The translations under genes were made by a program, and so were the position numbers. From NCBI GenBank assembly GCA_017857705.1, contig JAFMCP010000011.1, forward strand, positions 1 through 34,930: 34,930 nt of DNA. Reading direction: 5' to 3'. Below the pieces are notes generated by a model, which saw nothing but the letters and a program-made list of their open reading frames with translations, did not search any database and was not told the DNA's origin. Source of the stretch: Candidatus Nanopelagicales bacterium. Lineage in GTDB: Bacteria > Actinomycetota > Actinomycetes > S36-B12. Numbering within the stretch: the stretch's first letter is position 1; every line of letters starts with the position of its first letter. This document shows, in pieces, positions 14,822-22,794 of the stretch.

Positions 14822-15925
14822 TTACTTTACGCCCCAGAGCTTCTTAAACTGCTTTACATAGTTCCTGACGCCGAGGTAGTCACCTTCCTTGGTGAGAACC
14901 AAAGACTTAGCATTTTGCTTTGTCAGGATCTGTGTTGGCAATTCGTTTTTAACAAATGGCATACCGATTGAGTCACGGGCCATGCTGTCAACAACGCTCC
15001 ACCCAACGATGGGCAGTGAGTAACCGGTCCATGCTGATTCAGAGCCGTCCTTGAGTCCCTGGATGTTTGCCTTACCAGCGGTCAAGCCACCGATCTGAAT
15101 TGCAGGATTGTCCAAAGCTGCTGAGACACCGGTGACCCAGCCACCGAGATCGGAGACGAGCCAGTTGGTACCTGGGTTTGATGCAACAATGTTAACAGCT
15201 GCTTGGGGAACCTTACCCGCGAAGATGTCGGTCAACTGCTGATCATTTTCTTCGTATGTGCACTTCTTGGGGCACAGCTTCTTCAGGTTCTTAGCAAAAG
15301 AAACGTCAAAGCGACGAAGGATTGGGTACAAAGGAACCGTGATTCCTTGAGCCTTCACGTTGCCCTTTGTTGAAGCAACGGTGTAAGCAGCGATCATCTG
15401 GCCCCACAGGTCAATTGTCTTTGGACCTGCAATATGGGTGTCCTTCAGTGCTGATGTTGGCTTGCTCATGCATGCGGAGCAGACCACGACAACACCCTGC
15501 TTGTCAGCCTTGGTGAGAAGGTCAGACAAAGTTGATGGCTCGATGCCCGAGATGTGAATGTAATTGGGCTTGAGTGACAGCGCCTGGTTGAAAAGTGAGC
15601 GCTGAGTTTCTGGGCTTACTGCGCCAACGAGTTCGCGGTACTTCCAACCAAGGGTCTTGGATGCTGCTGCGATTCCTTGATCGAGCACCTTGTTCTCATC
15701 GCCACCGTTTGAGATCGCAACCACAAACTGGCCCTTTGGTGGAACAGATTTCAAGGGTGTTGTGATTCCAATGCTTGTTGGTGTTTTGTTGTACTTGGCC
15801 ACAATCGCCGTGGCAAGGGTAGTGCCCTTATCCTGTGGATTTGCAGCGAAGGCTGCGGGTGCAATACCCGAAACCAAGAGGGAAGCGGCTCCTATGAAGG
15901 CAACCGCGGTGGTTAACTTACGCAT
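14822..15925 (-). CDS. Periplasmic-binding-protein type solute-binding protein 1 (secreted)
   Basis: The protein has 367 residues from the ATG at 15925, with GAAGAGAG a few bases upstream; a GTG at 15931 is in frame. Residues 1-28 form a signal peptide with a likely cut after PAAFA. There is no lipobox cysteine, so the protein should be exported without a lipid anchor. The mature part resembles sugar-type Peripla_BP_4 proteins, with two Rossmann-like lobes. Two cysteine pairs, CSAC (149/152) and CPKKC (218/222), are matched at the same places in the neighbour at 16082, whose C-terminus NYxxxFxxLWGVK it also shares. It most likely works with the ABC genes at 28461-31052, though that link is inferred. 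Ligand unknown. Confidence 0.82.
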   Translation of the reverse strand: MRKLTTAVAFIGAASLLVSGIAPAAFAANPQDKGTTLATAIVAKYNKTPTSIGITTPLKSVPPKGQFVVAISNGGDENKVLDQGIAAASKTLGWKYRELVGAVSPETQRSLFNQALSLKPNYIHISGIEPSTLSDLLTKADKQGVVVVCSACMSKPTSALKDTHIAGPKTIDLWGQMIAAYTVASTKGNVKAQGITVPLYPILRRFDVSFAKNLKKLCPKKCTYEENDQQLTDIFAGKVPQAAVNIVASNPGTNWLVSDLGGWVTGVSAALDNPAIQIGGLTAGKANIQGLKDGSESAWTGYSLPIVGWSVVDSMARDSIGMPFVKNELPTQILTKQNAKSLVLTKEGDYLGVRNYVKQFKKLWGVK

Positions 15926-16081
15926 TGACACTCTCTTCCATTAGAGGGACTTAACCCCGTTCGTGCGGAAGACTACCTACAAAGTTCACGAATTGGTAGC
16001 AATTTATTCATTTCGTTATAAATCCAAGGATTTCCTAGTAAAAATCGGACAAATCCTCCCTATAGGGCCTTGGCCCAAACG

Positions 16082-17281
16082 TTACTTCACACCCCACAAC
16101 TCGGTGAAAAGCTCGCGATAGTTGGCGATTCCCAGGTAGTTACCGTTCTCATCCAACACTGCATCCGCAACGTTGGTGACAGTCAGCAGCTGGCTGGGCA
16201 ACAGCCCATCCGCTGGTGCATCACCGGCAATTACCCGAGCAAATTGATCGATAACCCGCCACGCCATCACTGGCACAGGGAGGGCTGTCCAAGCGCGCAG
16301 TGCATCTGCAGCTTCTGGAGATATATCAGTTGATCCACTCTCAGGGGGAACAGCACCTGATGCGGCGAGATCGAGTAAGGCTGTGATGTCTCGAGCGCTT
16401 GCAGCCCGACCGATGAGAACCGTCGGGTCAAGCACAAGTGCCTCCGCTAGAGCCTCGGGTACATCAACGGAAACCTCACCTGAATCAAGGAGTGCCCAAC
16501 GGCCAAGGCTCGTACTCATGGTGTCTGCAACAAAAGTTGGGACCAGACTCAAATCGGTCGTATCTAGTTCGGACTCAATTGCAGAACAATCTCGACACAG
16601 GTTGGCCAAGCTATCGGTGAATGCTGAGTTAAAAGTCACCAGTGATGAGACAGGTAACGTGAAAATCTCTACGCCGGCAACCTCTTCTGCAACCTGATTA
16701 GCAAATACGTAGCTTGCAAGCACCTGACCCCACAAAGTATTTTGTGCATCGCCATCAAGGCTCGTATCTTTGATGGCACCCGTTGGTTCACCTGCACACC
16801 CGGTACAGATAACTGCTACGCCTGCAGCCTCAGCATCAGCCAATTGGGTTGCAAGAACGTCAACGTAGGCACCTGAGATCCGAATACCCGCAGGGTTGAG
16901 TGCGAGTGCTTCCTCAAATGCGGCCGGTGCAGAATCAACTGTTTCAGCTCCGGGGACCTCGGTGAAATCCCAGCCGATTGCTGTTGCCGCTTCGGCCATA
17001 GAGGCATTGAGCAATACATCAAATTCGGAACCATCGGAAAGACTGGCAATGAGTGAACCTGCGGCAGGGGGCGCCGACAACGGCACATCCACGCCAATGC
17101 TCGTAGGCGCAAGGAATGCCGAAGCGAGGAATTCGGGATCGGCTTGAGGATCCACCACCGTCTCCTCGCCAACAACGCCCTCGCCCTCGACGAAATTGGG
17201 ATCATCGGCTGGCATCGCGCAGGATGCTAAAACCATTGTGGCCGAAAGGGCAATGACGACCGAAAGCATTGACCGACGCAT
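16082..17281 (-). CDS. Solute-binding lipoprotein 2, paralogue of the neighbour at 14822
   Basis: The protein has 399 residues from the ATG at 17281; the frame is open upstream, but only this start gives the export signal. MRRSMLSVVIALSATMVLASC ends in a lipobox (LASC, Cys21), so it should be a membrane-anchored lipoprotein. A 40-residue acidic linker follows, then a two-lobed binding domain clearly related to the 14822 protein: TSIGV...PLSAPP, DVLLNASMAEAATAIGWDF, CTGC (159/162), TLWGQVLASY, CRDC (229/232) and the NYRELFTELWGVK end. It follows the usual rule that Gram-positive binding proteins are lipoproteins, whereas its paralogue breaks it. It diverges from the acyl-CoA dehydrogenase at 17457. 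Ligand unknown; joint use of one transporter is an inference. Confidence 0.82.
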   Translation of the reverse strand: MRRSMLSVVIALSATMVLASCAMPADDPNFVEGEGVVGEETVVDPQADPEFLASAFLAPTSIGVDVPLSAPPAAGSLIASLSDGSEFDVLLNASMAEAATAIGWDFTEVPGAETVDSAPAAFEEALALNPAGIRISGAYVDVLATQLADAEAAGVAVICTGCAGEPTGAIKDTSLDGDAQNTLWGQVLASYVFANQVAEEVAGVEIFTLPVSSLVTFNSAFTDSLANLCRDCSAIESELDTTDLSLVPTFVADTMSTSLGRWALLDSGEVSVDVPEALAEALVLDPTVLIGRAASARDITALLDLAASGAVPPESGSTDISPEAADALRAWTALPVPVMAWRVIDQFARVIAGDAPADGLLPSQLLTVTNVADAVLDENGNYLGIANYRELFTELWGVK

Positions 17282-17456
17282 GTGACTCACTTTCACAGAT
17301 TTGGACGACTGAAAAGCCAAAACTACAGGTACCTCCGATAATTCGTCCCAGCGACTCGGTTTCAACTTGATCACATTGAGTACGACAGGCGGCCAATTCA
17401 TCAGTTGCTATTGTTGGGGTTCATCCCTTTACATCCCTGCCCACCTCTGGAGTGAA

Positions 17457-18551
17457 ATGTCCTTCGATCTACCCCTGGCAGCTCTTGACCCGGACGAGTT
17501 AACTGACTTACGAAACACGGTGCGCTCAGCTGCAACCGAGTCGGGTTACCCCGCCGCCGTCCTTGAACTCGAAAAATCGGAAACTGGGCTCGATCGTGAA
17601 CTGTGGTCACTGCTCGCTCAGGACATCGGACTCGGCGCCGTTGGGCTGCCTGAGTCCGCCGGCGGTTTGGGTGGCCTTGCCGAGATTCTCGCGGTAGTCG
17701 AAGAACTTGGTGCCACATTGGCGCCGGCACCGTTTATTTCGAGCACTGTTCTTTGTGGACAAATTTTGGCCTCATGCGATGAAGTTGCGTCGCCATATCT
17801 TGAGCGGATTGCCTCCGGGGAAATTGCTTCGCCCGCCATAACAAATACGCGCGGCCTGTGGTCTGCAACCGATGTCTCATGTACAAGTGATGGTAATACA
17901 GTTTCGGGGACAGTCCGGTTCACACCATTTGGTGCTAGTGCAACTTTTTTTGTCATTGCAGCCCGTACGGATTCGGGCATTGACGTGTTTATCGTTGAAG
18001 CATCCGATGCGCTTGTCAGCCCGTTGCCCTCACTGGATTTCTCGCGGCCTTCTGCCACCGTAACTTTCACCGATGCTCCCGCTGTTCGTCTGAGCGCCGA
18101 TGGACATGGAGAGGCTGCAATCTCACATGCAGTTGACATAGCCCTGATGGCTGTTGCTGCTGATCAACTTGGTGGATCACAGGCCTGCTTTGACATGACA
18201 CTCGACTACATAAAGGTGCGACGTCAATTCAATCGTGAAATTGGCAGCTTCCAAGCAATCAAGCACCGCATGGCAGATGCATTGATGCTCGTTGAAATGT
18301 TGCGATCCGGACTTGAAAAAGTGACATCAGGTGGGGCACAGGATCTTGCTGCGGATGCCGCCGTTAACAAGTCATGGGGATCTGATTCTTATATTGCAAT
18401 GACAGCCGAAGCAATTCAATTACACGGTGGTATCGGTTTCACGTGGGAACACACGGCGCACCTGTACTTCAGGCGAGCACGCTATGACGCTGCGTTTTTG
18501 GGTGATGCTGCCTATCAGCGCGAGCGCCTTGCCACCATGCTCAATTGGTAG
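17457..18551 (+). CDS. Acyl-CoA dehydrogenase (FadE29/ChsE2-like subunit)
   Basis: The protein has 364 residues from the ATG at 17457, with GGAG four bases ahead. It follows the acyl-CoA dehydrogenase plan: a helical N-terminus with LGLGAVGLPESAGG-type features around residue 65-75, a variable middle beta domain, and the C-terminal helices RRQFNREIGSFQAIKHRMAD and AIQLHGGIGFTWEHTAHLYF. The usual IYEGT segment around the catalytic glutamate is absent near the C-terminus, where GDAAY stands instead. That pattern recalls the half-subunits of heteromeric dehydrogenases in steroid side-chain degradation. The likely partner is the convergent dehydrogenase ending at 18588. It would introduce a double bond in a CoA ester using FAD. 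Confidence 0.85.
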   Translation: MSFDLPLAALDPDELTDLRNTVRSAATESGYPAAVLELEKSETGLDRELWSLLAQDIGLGAVGLPESAGGLGGLAEILAVVEELGATLAPAPFISSTVLCGQILASCDEVASPYLERIASGEIASPAITNTRGLWSATDVSCTSDGNTVSGTVRFTPFGASATFFVIAARTDSGIDVFIVEASDALVSPLPSLDFSRPSATVTFTDAPAVRLSADGHGEAAISHAVDIALMAVAADQLGGSQACFDMTLDYIKVRRQFNREIGSFQAIKHRMADALMLVEMLRSGLEKVTSGGAQDLAADAAVNKSWGSDSYIAMTAEAIQLHGGIGFTWEHTAHLYFRRARYDAAFLGDAAYQRERLATMLNW

Positions 18552-18578
18552 CAGCTCAATTGGTAGCAGCTCAACTGG
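18540..18578 (+). repeat. 15-bp tandem repeats at the stop codon of the acyl-CoA dehydrogenase
   Basis: CTCAATTGGTAGCAG occurs twice in tandem (18540-18554, 18555-18569) and a third, partial copy with one change follows (18570-18578). Each full unit carries the same in-frame TAG, so the duplication does not alter the protein. It sits in the 36-base gap between two convergent genes and looks like a slippage duplication. Confidence 0.85.
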
Positions 18579-18587
18579 AAGTCGCCA

Positions 18588-19841
18588 TCAGGATTTTGCA
18601 AGTTGCGAGAACGGTGCCTTGTCGGTGCGGTGCTCGGCAGGCAGTCCAAGTACGCGCTCGGCGACAATATTGCGTTGAACCTCATCGGTCCCACCGGCCA
18701 GTCGGTAACCGGGAGCTCCCAGAACATGTTCACCCCAGGCAAACTCCCCCCACGCTCCCGTATCAGCGACCAACGCAGATCCAAGCATGTTTGCAGCCGT
18801 GTTCCCAATGCGCACCAGGTTGTCAGAAGCAAGAAGTTTCCCGAGCGATCCGGCTGGACCAGGGTCCCCACCCGATGCAGTGGCGCGGGCAACCTTGGTC
18901 ACCATTGCTGCGTGTAAACGGGTTCGAATCATGATGTCGGCTAGTTCCTGTCGAGTCACCGGGTCCGAACTCAACCCTAAGTGCTGGGCGAGTGCAACAA
19001 GATCGGCCGCGGTGCCACCCTTCCGTCGGTGACCCGATCCAGATGACGTCCGTTCAAAACCAAGAGTCGTCTGGGCTACCTTCCAGCCCGCATCGACATC
19101 ACCGATGCGCATTGAGTCTGGAATGCGGGCCGCGTCAAACCACACTTCATTGAAGGATGCCGGACCACTCATTTGACGAATAGGTCGAATCTCTACACCG
19201 GGTGCATCCATTGGCACCAAAAATGCCGTGATGCCACCCTGCTTCACAGCATCAGGATTGGTGCGGGCCAAAATGAATCCGTACTCTGCGAATTGTGCGT
19301 TAGAGCTCCAAATTTTTTGGCCGGTGATTAACCAATCCTCACCGTCCCGAACCGCCTTTGTTGACAGGCCCGCAAGGTCAGATCCTGCTCCGGGCTCGCT
19401 GAAAAGCTGACAGCATAGGAGATCGGTACTAAGGAAGGCGTTCGCAAATTGTTCACGTTGTTCAGGTGTGCCGAAGATACTCACCGCAGAGCCGACAAGT
19501 CCCGTGGTCACCGAAATGATTTCCGACGAAGGGGGTACGGCGAAGTTGCGCTCTTCCTGCGCAAAGGCAACAGAATAGACACTGGGCAGACCTGAGCCAC
19601 CGAACTCAACAGGGAGTGAGATCGCGCCGTATCCTGCTGCGAATCTTTGACGTCGGTATTCCCTGACGCGTGAAAGGAATGCGACTTCTTCTTCGTGGCT
19701 CAATGACAAAAATATTTGTAGGCGTGGGTCACCTTCCCCCCACGTAAAGACTTCCTCCTGTGCAGGTTCGGCAACAGATGCCAGCCAAGTGCGCACGTCG
19801 CCGCGCCATGTGTGCAAGTGGTCCTGGTCTATTTCACTCAT
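18588..19841 (-). CDS. Acyl-CoA dehydrogenase (FadE28/ChsE1-like subunit)
   Basis: The protein has 417 residues from the ATG at 19841, with AAGGAG ahead. Family hallmarks include LPVEFGGSGLP (residues 75-85), CCQLFSEPGAGSDLAGL, TGQKIWSSNAQFAEYGFILART and the C-terminal RLAGGTDEVQRNIVAERVLGLP. In the last motif Gly-Gly replaces the Glu-Gly of single-subunit dehydrogenases. The start overlaps the thiolase stop as ATGA, tying it to the thiolase and DUF35 genes. Together with the gene at 17457, it resembles the alpha/beta pairs (FadE28-FadE29) of cholesterol side-chain degradation, which form alpha2beta2 enzymes. The reaction would be FAD-dependent desaturation of a short acyl side chain or ring acid on CoA. 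The pairing is inferred from sequence and position. Confidence 0.87.
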   Translation of the reverse strand: MSEIDQDHLHTWRGDVRTWLASVAEPAQEEVFTWGEGDPRLQIFLSLSHEEEVAFLSRVREYRRQRFAAGYGAISLPVEFGGSGLPSVYSVAFAQEERNFAVPPSSEIISVTTGLVGSAVSIFGTPEQREQFANAFLSTDLLCCQLFSEPGAGSDLAGLSTKAVRDGEDWLITGQKIWSSNAQFAEYGFILARTNPDAVKQGGITAFLVPMDAPGVEIRPIRQMSGPASFNEVWFDAARIPDSMRIGDVDAGWKVAQTTLGFERTSSGSGHRRKGGTAADLVALAQHLGLSSDPVTRQELADIMIRTRLHAAMVTKVARATASGGDPGPAGSLGKLLASDNLVRIGNTAANMLGSALVADTGAWGEFAWGEHVLGAPGYRLAGGTDEVQRNIVAERVLGLPAEHRTDKAPFSQLAKS

Positions 19842-21007
19842 GGTTGTGCTCCTTCATTGATCAGGACCGAACAGGCACTAATGCCCGGCGCTCCGTAGAC
19901 GTGGGTGAAACCGACACGAGGGGCTCCCGGAACTTGTTTGCCGTCAGCGCGACCCTGTAGTTGTCGAACGATCTCATGCACCTGTCGCAGACCAGAGGCG
20001 CCGACCGGCTCTCCATTAGCAAGTAGCCCACCATCGGTATTTACGGGAAGCCGACCATCAATATCGAATTCACCGTTGCGATAAGCGGCTTCTTGGTCTC
20101 CATGTGCGACAAGACCTGTCTCCCCAAGGTGAATCACTTCGGCTCCACTATCCGTGTCTTGGAGTTGGGCCACCTGTACATCAGCCGGTGTGATGCCCGC
20201 AAGTTCAAAGGCAGCCTTGGCGGCATCAATTGATGGACTCGTACGATTTCCGGGTGAAAGCCAAGGAGAAAAAACCTCAAAAGAACCCGGTCTACGACCG
20301 CGAAGCGCTACCGATGCCAATCTAATTGGAGTTTCACACAGATCAAAAGCCCGCGATCCGCGAGCAAGGACAAGGGAAACTGCACCTGCATCGGGTGAGC
20401 AAAACATGTAACGCGTAAGTGGATCATTGATCATGTCGGCGTCCATTGCTTCGTCGACGGAAACAGGTTTGCGACGCCAGGCATACGGGTGTTCCTGTGC
20501 GTAATCAAATGCTTTTGCCGAGGCGTAACCGAGAGTGCGCTGATCAATTCCGTGCTCATGCAGGTAGCGAGCAATCTTCAGAGCAAAGTACGAAGTCGTG
20601 ACCATCATGCCTGTGGCGCCATACCAATCACCGAGTCCATAGCGTGCGGGCGAAGCATTAAAGGCTCCTCTGGCGTGATTGTCGTAGCCGACAACGCAGG
20701 CAATGTCGAGATTCTCCGCGATTAATCCATTTCGCGCTGTCATCAAAGCCACTCCACCTGTTGCGCATCCGTTCTTGACCGTGACGAATGGGAGTCCGGT
20801 GAGTCCTAGCCGCGAAACTAAGTTGTCGGGCTTGGTCTCACCGTTGGTACCACCGACCGCAAGTTCAATGTCAGACCACGTCAGGCCACAGTCAGCAAGT
20901 GCACCACGGACCGCCCTCTCGGCAAGTTCGTTGTCCTCGCCGTCAAATCTGCCAAACTCCGTGCGGGCTGCACCCACAATGAAAATGTCGTCTGTCTTCA
21001 CGCTCAC
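19838..21007 (-). CDS. Thiolase-fold lipid-transfer/aldolase-type protein (Ltp2-like)
   Basis: The 389-residue protein starts at a GTG at 21007 that overlaps the DUF35 stop in a GTGA junction, with GAGG seven bases ahead. The thiolase fold is clear: VGAARTEFGRF at the start, VKNGCATGGVAL with a candidate nucleophile Cys81, NTDGGLLANGEPVGASGLRQVHE and a closing HVYGAPGISACSVL. It lacks the CxG motif of true thiolases and so belongs with the SCP-x/Ltp group. In steroid degradation such proteins bind a DUF35 partner and act as retro-aldolases that release propionyl-CoA. The DUF35 gene directly upstream fits that model exactly. The substrate remains open. Confidence 0.87.
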   Translation of the reverse strand: MSVKTDDIFIVGAARTEFGRFDGEDNELAERAVRGALADCGLTWSDIELAVGGTNGETKPDNLVSRLGLTGLPFVTVKNGCATGGVALMTARNGLIAENLDIACVVGYDNHARGAFNASPARYGLGDWYGATGMMVTTSYFALKIARYLHEHGIDQRTLGYASAKAFDYAQEHPYAWRRKPVSVDEAMDADMINDPLTRYMFCSPDAGAVSLVLARGSRAFDLCETPIRLASVALRGRRPGSFEVFSPWLSPGNRTSPSIDAAKAAFELAGITPADVQVAQLQDTDSGAEVIHLGETGLVAHGDQEAAYRNGEFDIDGRLPVNTDGGLLANGEPVGASGLRQVHEIVRQLQGRADGKQVPGAPRVGFTHVYGAPGISACSVLINEGAQP

Positions 21008-21411
21008 GTCACCGCCTCAAAACCAAAAGTGAAAACAGTGTCACTTTCGTTTGTCCAGGCTTTGGCCAATACCAAATTAACCCGCTCCCCAATTGCCCAT
21101 TGGGTTTTTCCTACCAACCAACCCTGCACGATCACGAGCCCGAGATCGACATACCCGATACTGAAAGGCGTAAATTCATCGGTGCGAAATGGCGGTTTCG
21201 GTGCGAAATGCTGGGTTGTCCACGACCACACTGTTCCTTCGGTGGGCAGGGCCACCGTCTCAACATCAAGGCTCGAGCAAGTGGGACAAGACTCAATTGG
21301 CGGGAACACGTGAGCACCACAGACGGCGCAGGCAGATCCCGCCAAAATTACCGGGTCAACTGATGTGAACAGTGTCGCGTCAACAACTTCGATGCTCGTA
21401 GGGATGCTCAT
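21004..21411 (-). CDS. Zn-ribbon OB-fold protein (DUF35), thiolase partner
   Basis: The protein has 135 residues from the ATG at 21411. A rubredoxin-like zinc ribbon is formed by Cys28, Cys31, Cys42 and Cys45 (CAVC...CPTC), followed by the OB-fold segment GTVWSWTTQH, FSIGYVDLG and GERVNL. This is the DUF35 architecture found next to Ltp-type thiolases, HMG-CoA synthases and acetyl-transferases. There it docks on the thiolase and helps to shape the CoA channel. The stop overlaps the thiolase start by four bases, consistent with a 1:1 complex. The MDR gene upstream ends 16 bases before its start. It is not an enzyme by itself as far as is known. Confidence 0.9.
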   Translation of the reverse strand: MSIPTSIEVVDATLFTSVDPVILAGSACAVCGAHVFPPIESCPTCSSLDVETVALPTEGTVWSWTTQHFAPKPPFRTDEFTPFSIGYVDLGLVIVQGWLVGKTQWAIGERVNLVLAKAWTNESDTVFTFGFEAVT

Positions 21412-21427
21412 ATGTTTGCCGTCTACG

Positions 21428-22435
21428 TTAATCCGAAAGGCGCACAAGCGCCTTGCCAAAGTTTGCCCCGGACAGTAAACCCTCAAGGCCCGCGCCGGCG
21501 GCGCCAATACCTTCGGCGATTGTTGCACGGTCGATCAATTGACCGCTGGCCAGCCAACCACTCACTTTCTTCTCGAACTCTGGACGCAAGTCTTCGTAGT
21601 CACGGACGATGAAGCCCGTGATTGTGAGTCGGCGCAGTACAGCCTCGATCAGAACCGCGATGGAAGGCTGCTCCTGTGTTCCAAAGTTAGAAACGGCACC
21701 GCACATGCTGATGCGCCCTCGAATCTTCATGTTGTGTAGGGCCGCCGCGAATTGCCAGCCGCCGACATTGTCAAAAAATAAGTCGATCCCTTCGGGTGCC
21801 AACTTGGGTAACTCCGTTGCAAAATCTTCATCTCGGTAATTAATGACTTCGTCGAAACCGCACTCGTTGGTGAGCCACGTGCACTTCTCTGCGCCACCTG
21901 CGCTACCGATAACCCGTCCGGCACCCAGTAATCTGGCGAACTGCCCAACCATGCTTCCGACCGCGCCGCCCGCACCGGTGACGAGCACCGTGTCACCCGC
22001 TGCCAGTTGACCCACGGGAAGCAGACCGGCATATGCGGTGAATCCGGTCTGGCCCATTGAACTCAACCAGGACACCGTGGGAGCCAGTGAAAGATCACAA
22101 ATTGTTGCGGTTGCGTCATCAACGACCGCGTACTCGCGCCAGCCAAGGCGGTGACGAACTGTGGACCCGACGGGGAGAAGTTCTGAGGCGGACTCCTCGA
22201 CTATTCCGATTGCGGATCCGTCGAGTGGGCTTCCGATTTCGAAGTTGGTTGTGTACTGCTTCTCGCCCGGGTCCATCCGGCCACGAGTGGACGGATCCAA
22301 ACTCATGTATTGATTGCGCACAAGCGCGGTACCAGGTGTGAGTTCGGGTAGGTCGATAGTTCCCAGAGTCAGATCGCTGGCGACAAATGTTTGGGCTGGA
22401 TGAGCGGCAAGAATGACGGCTGTCGTTTGTTTCAC
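21428..22435 (-). CDS. Zinc-independent MDR family NADP-dependent oxidoreductase
   Basis: The protein has 335 residues from a GTG at 22435 that overlaps the preceding small gene in a GTGA junction. It shows the PTGR/leukotriene B4 12-hydroxydehydrogenase layout: NQYMSLDPSTRGRM near residue 41-54, MGQTGFTAYAGLL, a nucleotide motif GAGGAVG (154-160), and FFDNVGG in the second half. The zinc ligands of alcohol dehydrogenases are missing. Relatives reduce the double bond of alpha,beta-unsaturated ketones or act as curcumin/quinone reductases. In this cassette it could reduce an enone or enoyl intermediate. It sits between the small unknown protein and the DUF35/thiolase pair. Confidence 0.87.
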   Translation of the reverse strand: MKQTTAVILAAHPAQTFVASDLTLGTIDLPELTPGTALVRNQYMSLDPSTRGRMDPGEKQYTTNFEIGSPLDGSAIGIVEESASELLPVGSTVRHRLGWREYAVVDDATATICDLSLAPTVSWLSSMGQTGFTAYAGLLPVGQLAAGDTVLVTGAGGAVGSMVGQFARLLGAGRVIGSAGGAEKCTWLTNECGFDEVINYRDEDFATELPKLAPEGIDLFFDNVGGWQFAAALHNMKIRGRISMCGAVSNFGTQEQPSIAVLIEAVLRRLTITGFIVRDYEDLRPEFEKKVSGWLASGQLIDRATIAEGIGAAGAGLEGLLSGANFGKALVRLSD

Positions 22436-22647
22436 GCGTTTGCCTCGCGAAGAGCGCGGGCCTCGGGGGTACGGCCAACCCAACCTGTCGCTTGAAGGTC
22501 AACGGTGAGCTTCTCACCCTCTTGCCAAACACCGTTGTCATCAAAAATTCCAATGCGACCGGTAGCAGGGTCATCGACCTTAACCAGGCCAACCTCATTA
22601 ACCGAGTAAATGTACCCAGAGATGGGGTGTTTGTAGATCTTGGACAT
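22432..22647 (-). CDS. Small conserved-looking protein of unknown function (71 aa)
   Basis: The protein starts at an ATG at 22647 with a perfect AAGGAG seven bases upstream. It is a 71-residue acidic protein beginning MSKIYKHPISGYIYSVNE and ending VGRTPEARALREANA; the pattern GLVKVDDPATGRIGIFDDNG suggests a small beta-rich domain. No signal peptide, membrane segment or metal motif is visible, and I do not recognise the family. The excellent ribosome binding site and the 4-bp overlap with the MDR gene argue that it is real. It is the first gene of the beta-oxidation operon, so it may be a partner or chaperone for an enzyme there. Confidence 0.72.
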   Translation of the reverse strand: MSKIYKHPISGYIYSVNEVGLVKVDDPATGRIGIFDDNGVWQEGEKLTVDLQATGWVGRTPEARALREANA

Positions 22648-22735
22648 AGCTACTCCTTGCCACGACTTCATGAACGCACACTGCTAGACAGGTTCCCAGA
22701 CTACACAAGTTGCGCCACGGTAAAGTCATGATCCC

Positions 22736-22751
22736 TCACACTTTCGTGTGA
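22736..22751. promoter_or_regulatory. Inverted repeat TCACAC-TTTC-GTGTGA between divergent genes
   Basis: A perfect 6-bp inverted repeat with a 4-base spacer lies in the 147-base gap between the small gene (22647, minus) and the VOC gene (22795, plus). Two TCATATT direct repeats (22762-22768, 22778-22784) follow towards the VOC gene. It could be an operator for either promoter. No regulator in the window can be matched to it. Confidence 0.4.
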
Positions 22752-22794
22752 AACGGCACACTCATATTGGAAACTTTCATATTAGGGATAACAG

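Noticed and set aside
16058-16076. CCCTATAGGG palindrome and GGGCC-TT-GGCCC after solute-binding protein 2
   Set aside because: The loop of the second element is only two bases and there is no T-tract, so it is a poor terminator; the first is a short AT-centred palindrome without a second copy. Possible but not supported.
22680-22691. Operator-like CTAGACAG sequence ahead of the 71-residue protein gene
   Set aside because: Only one half of the palindrome is conserved (about 7 of 12 positions), so it is not listed as a GntR site.
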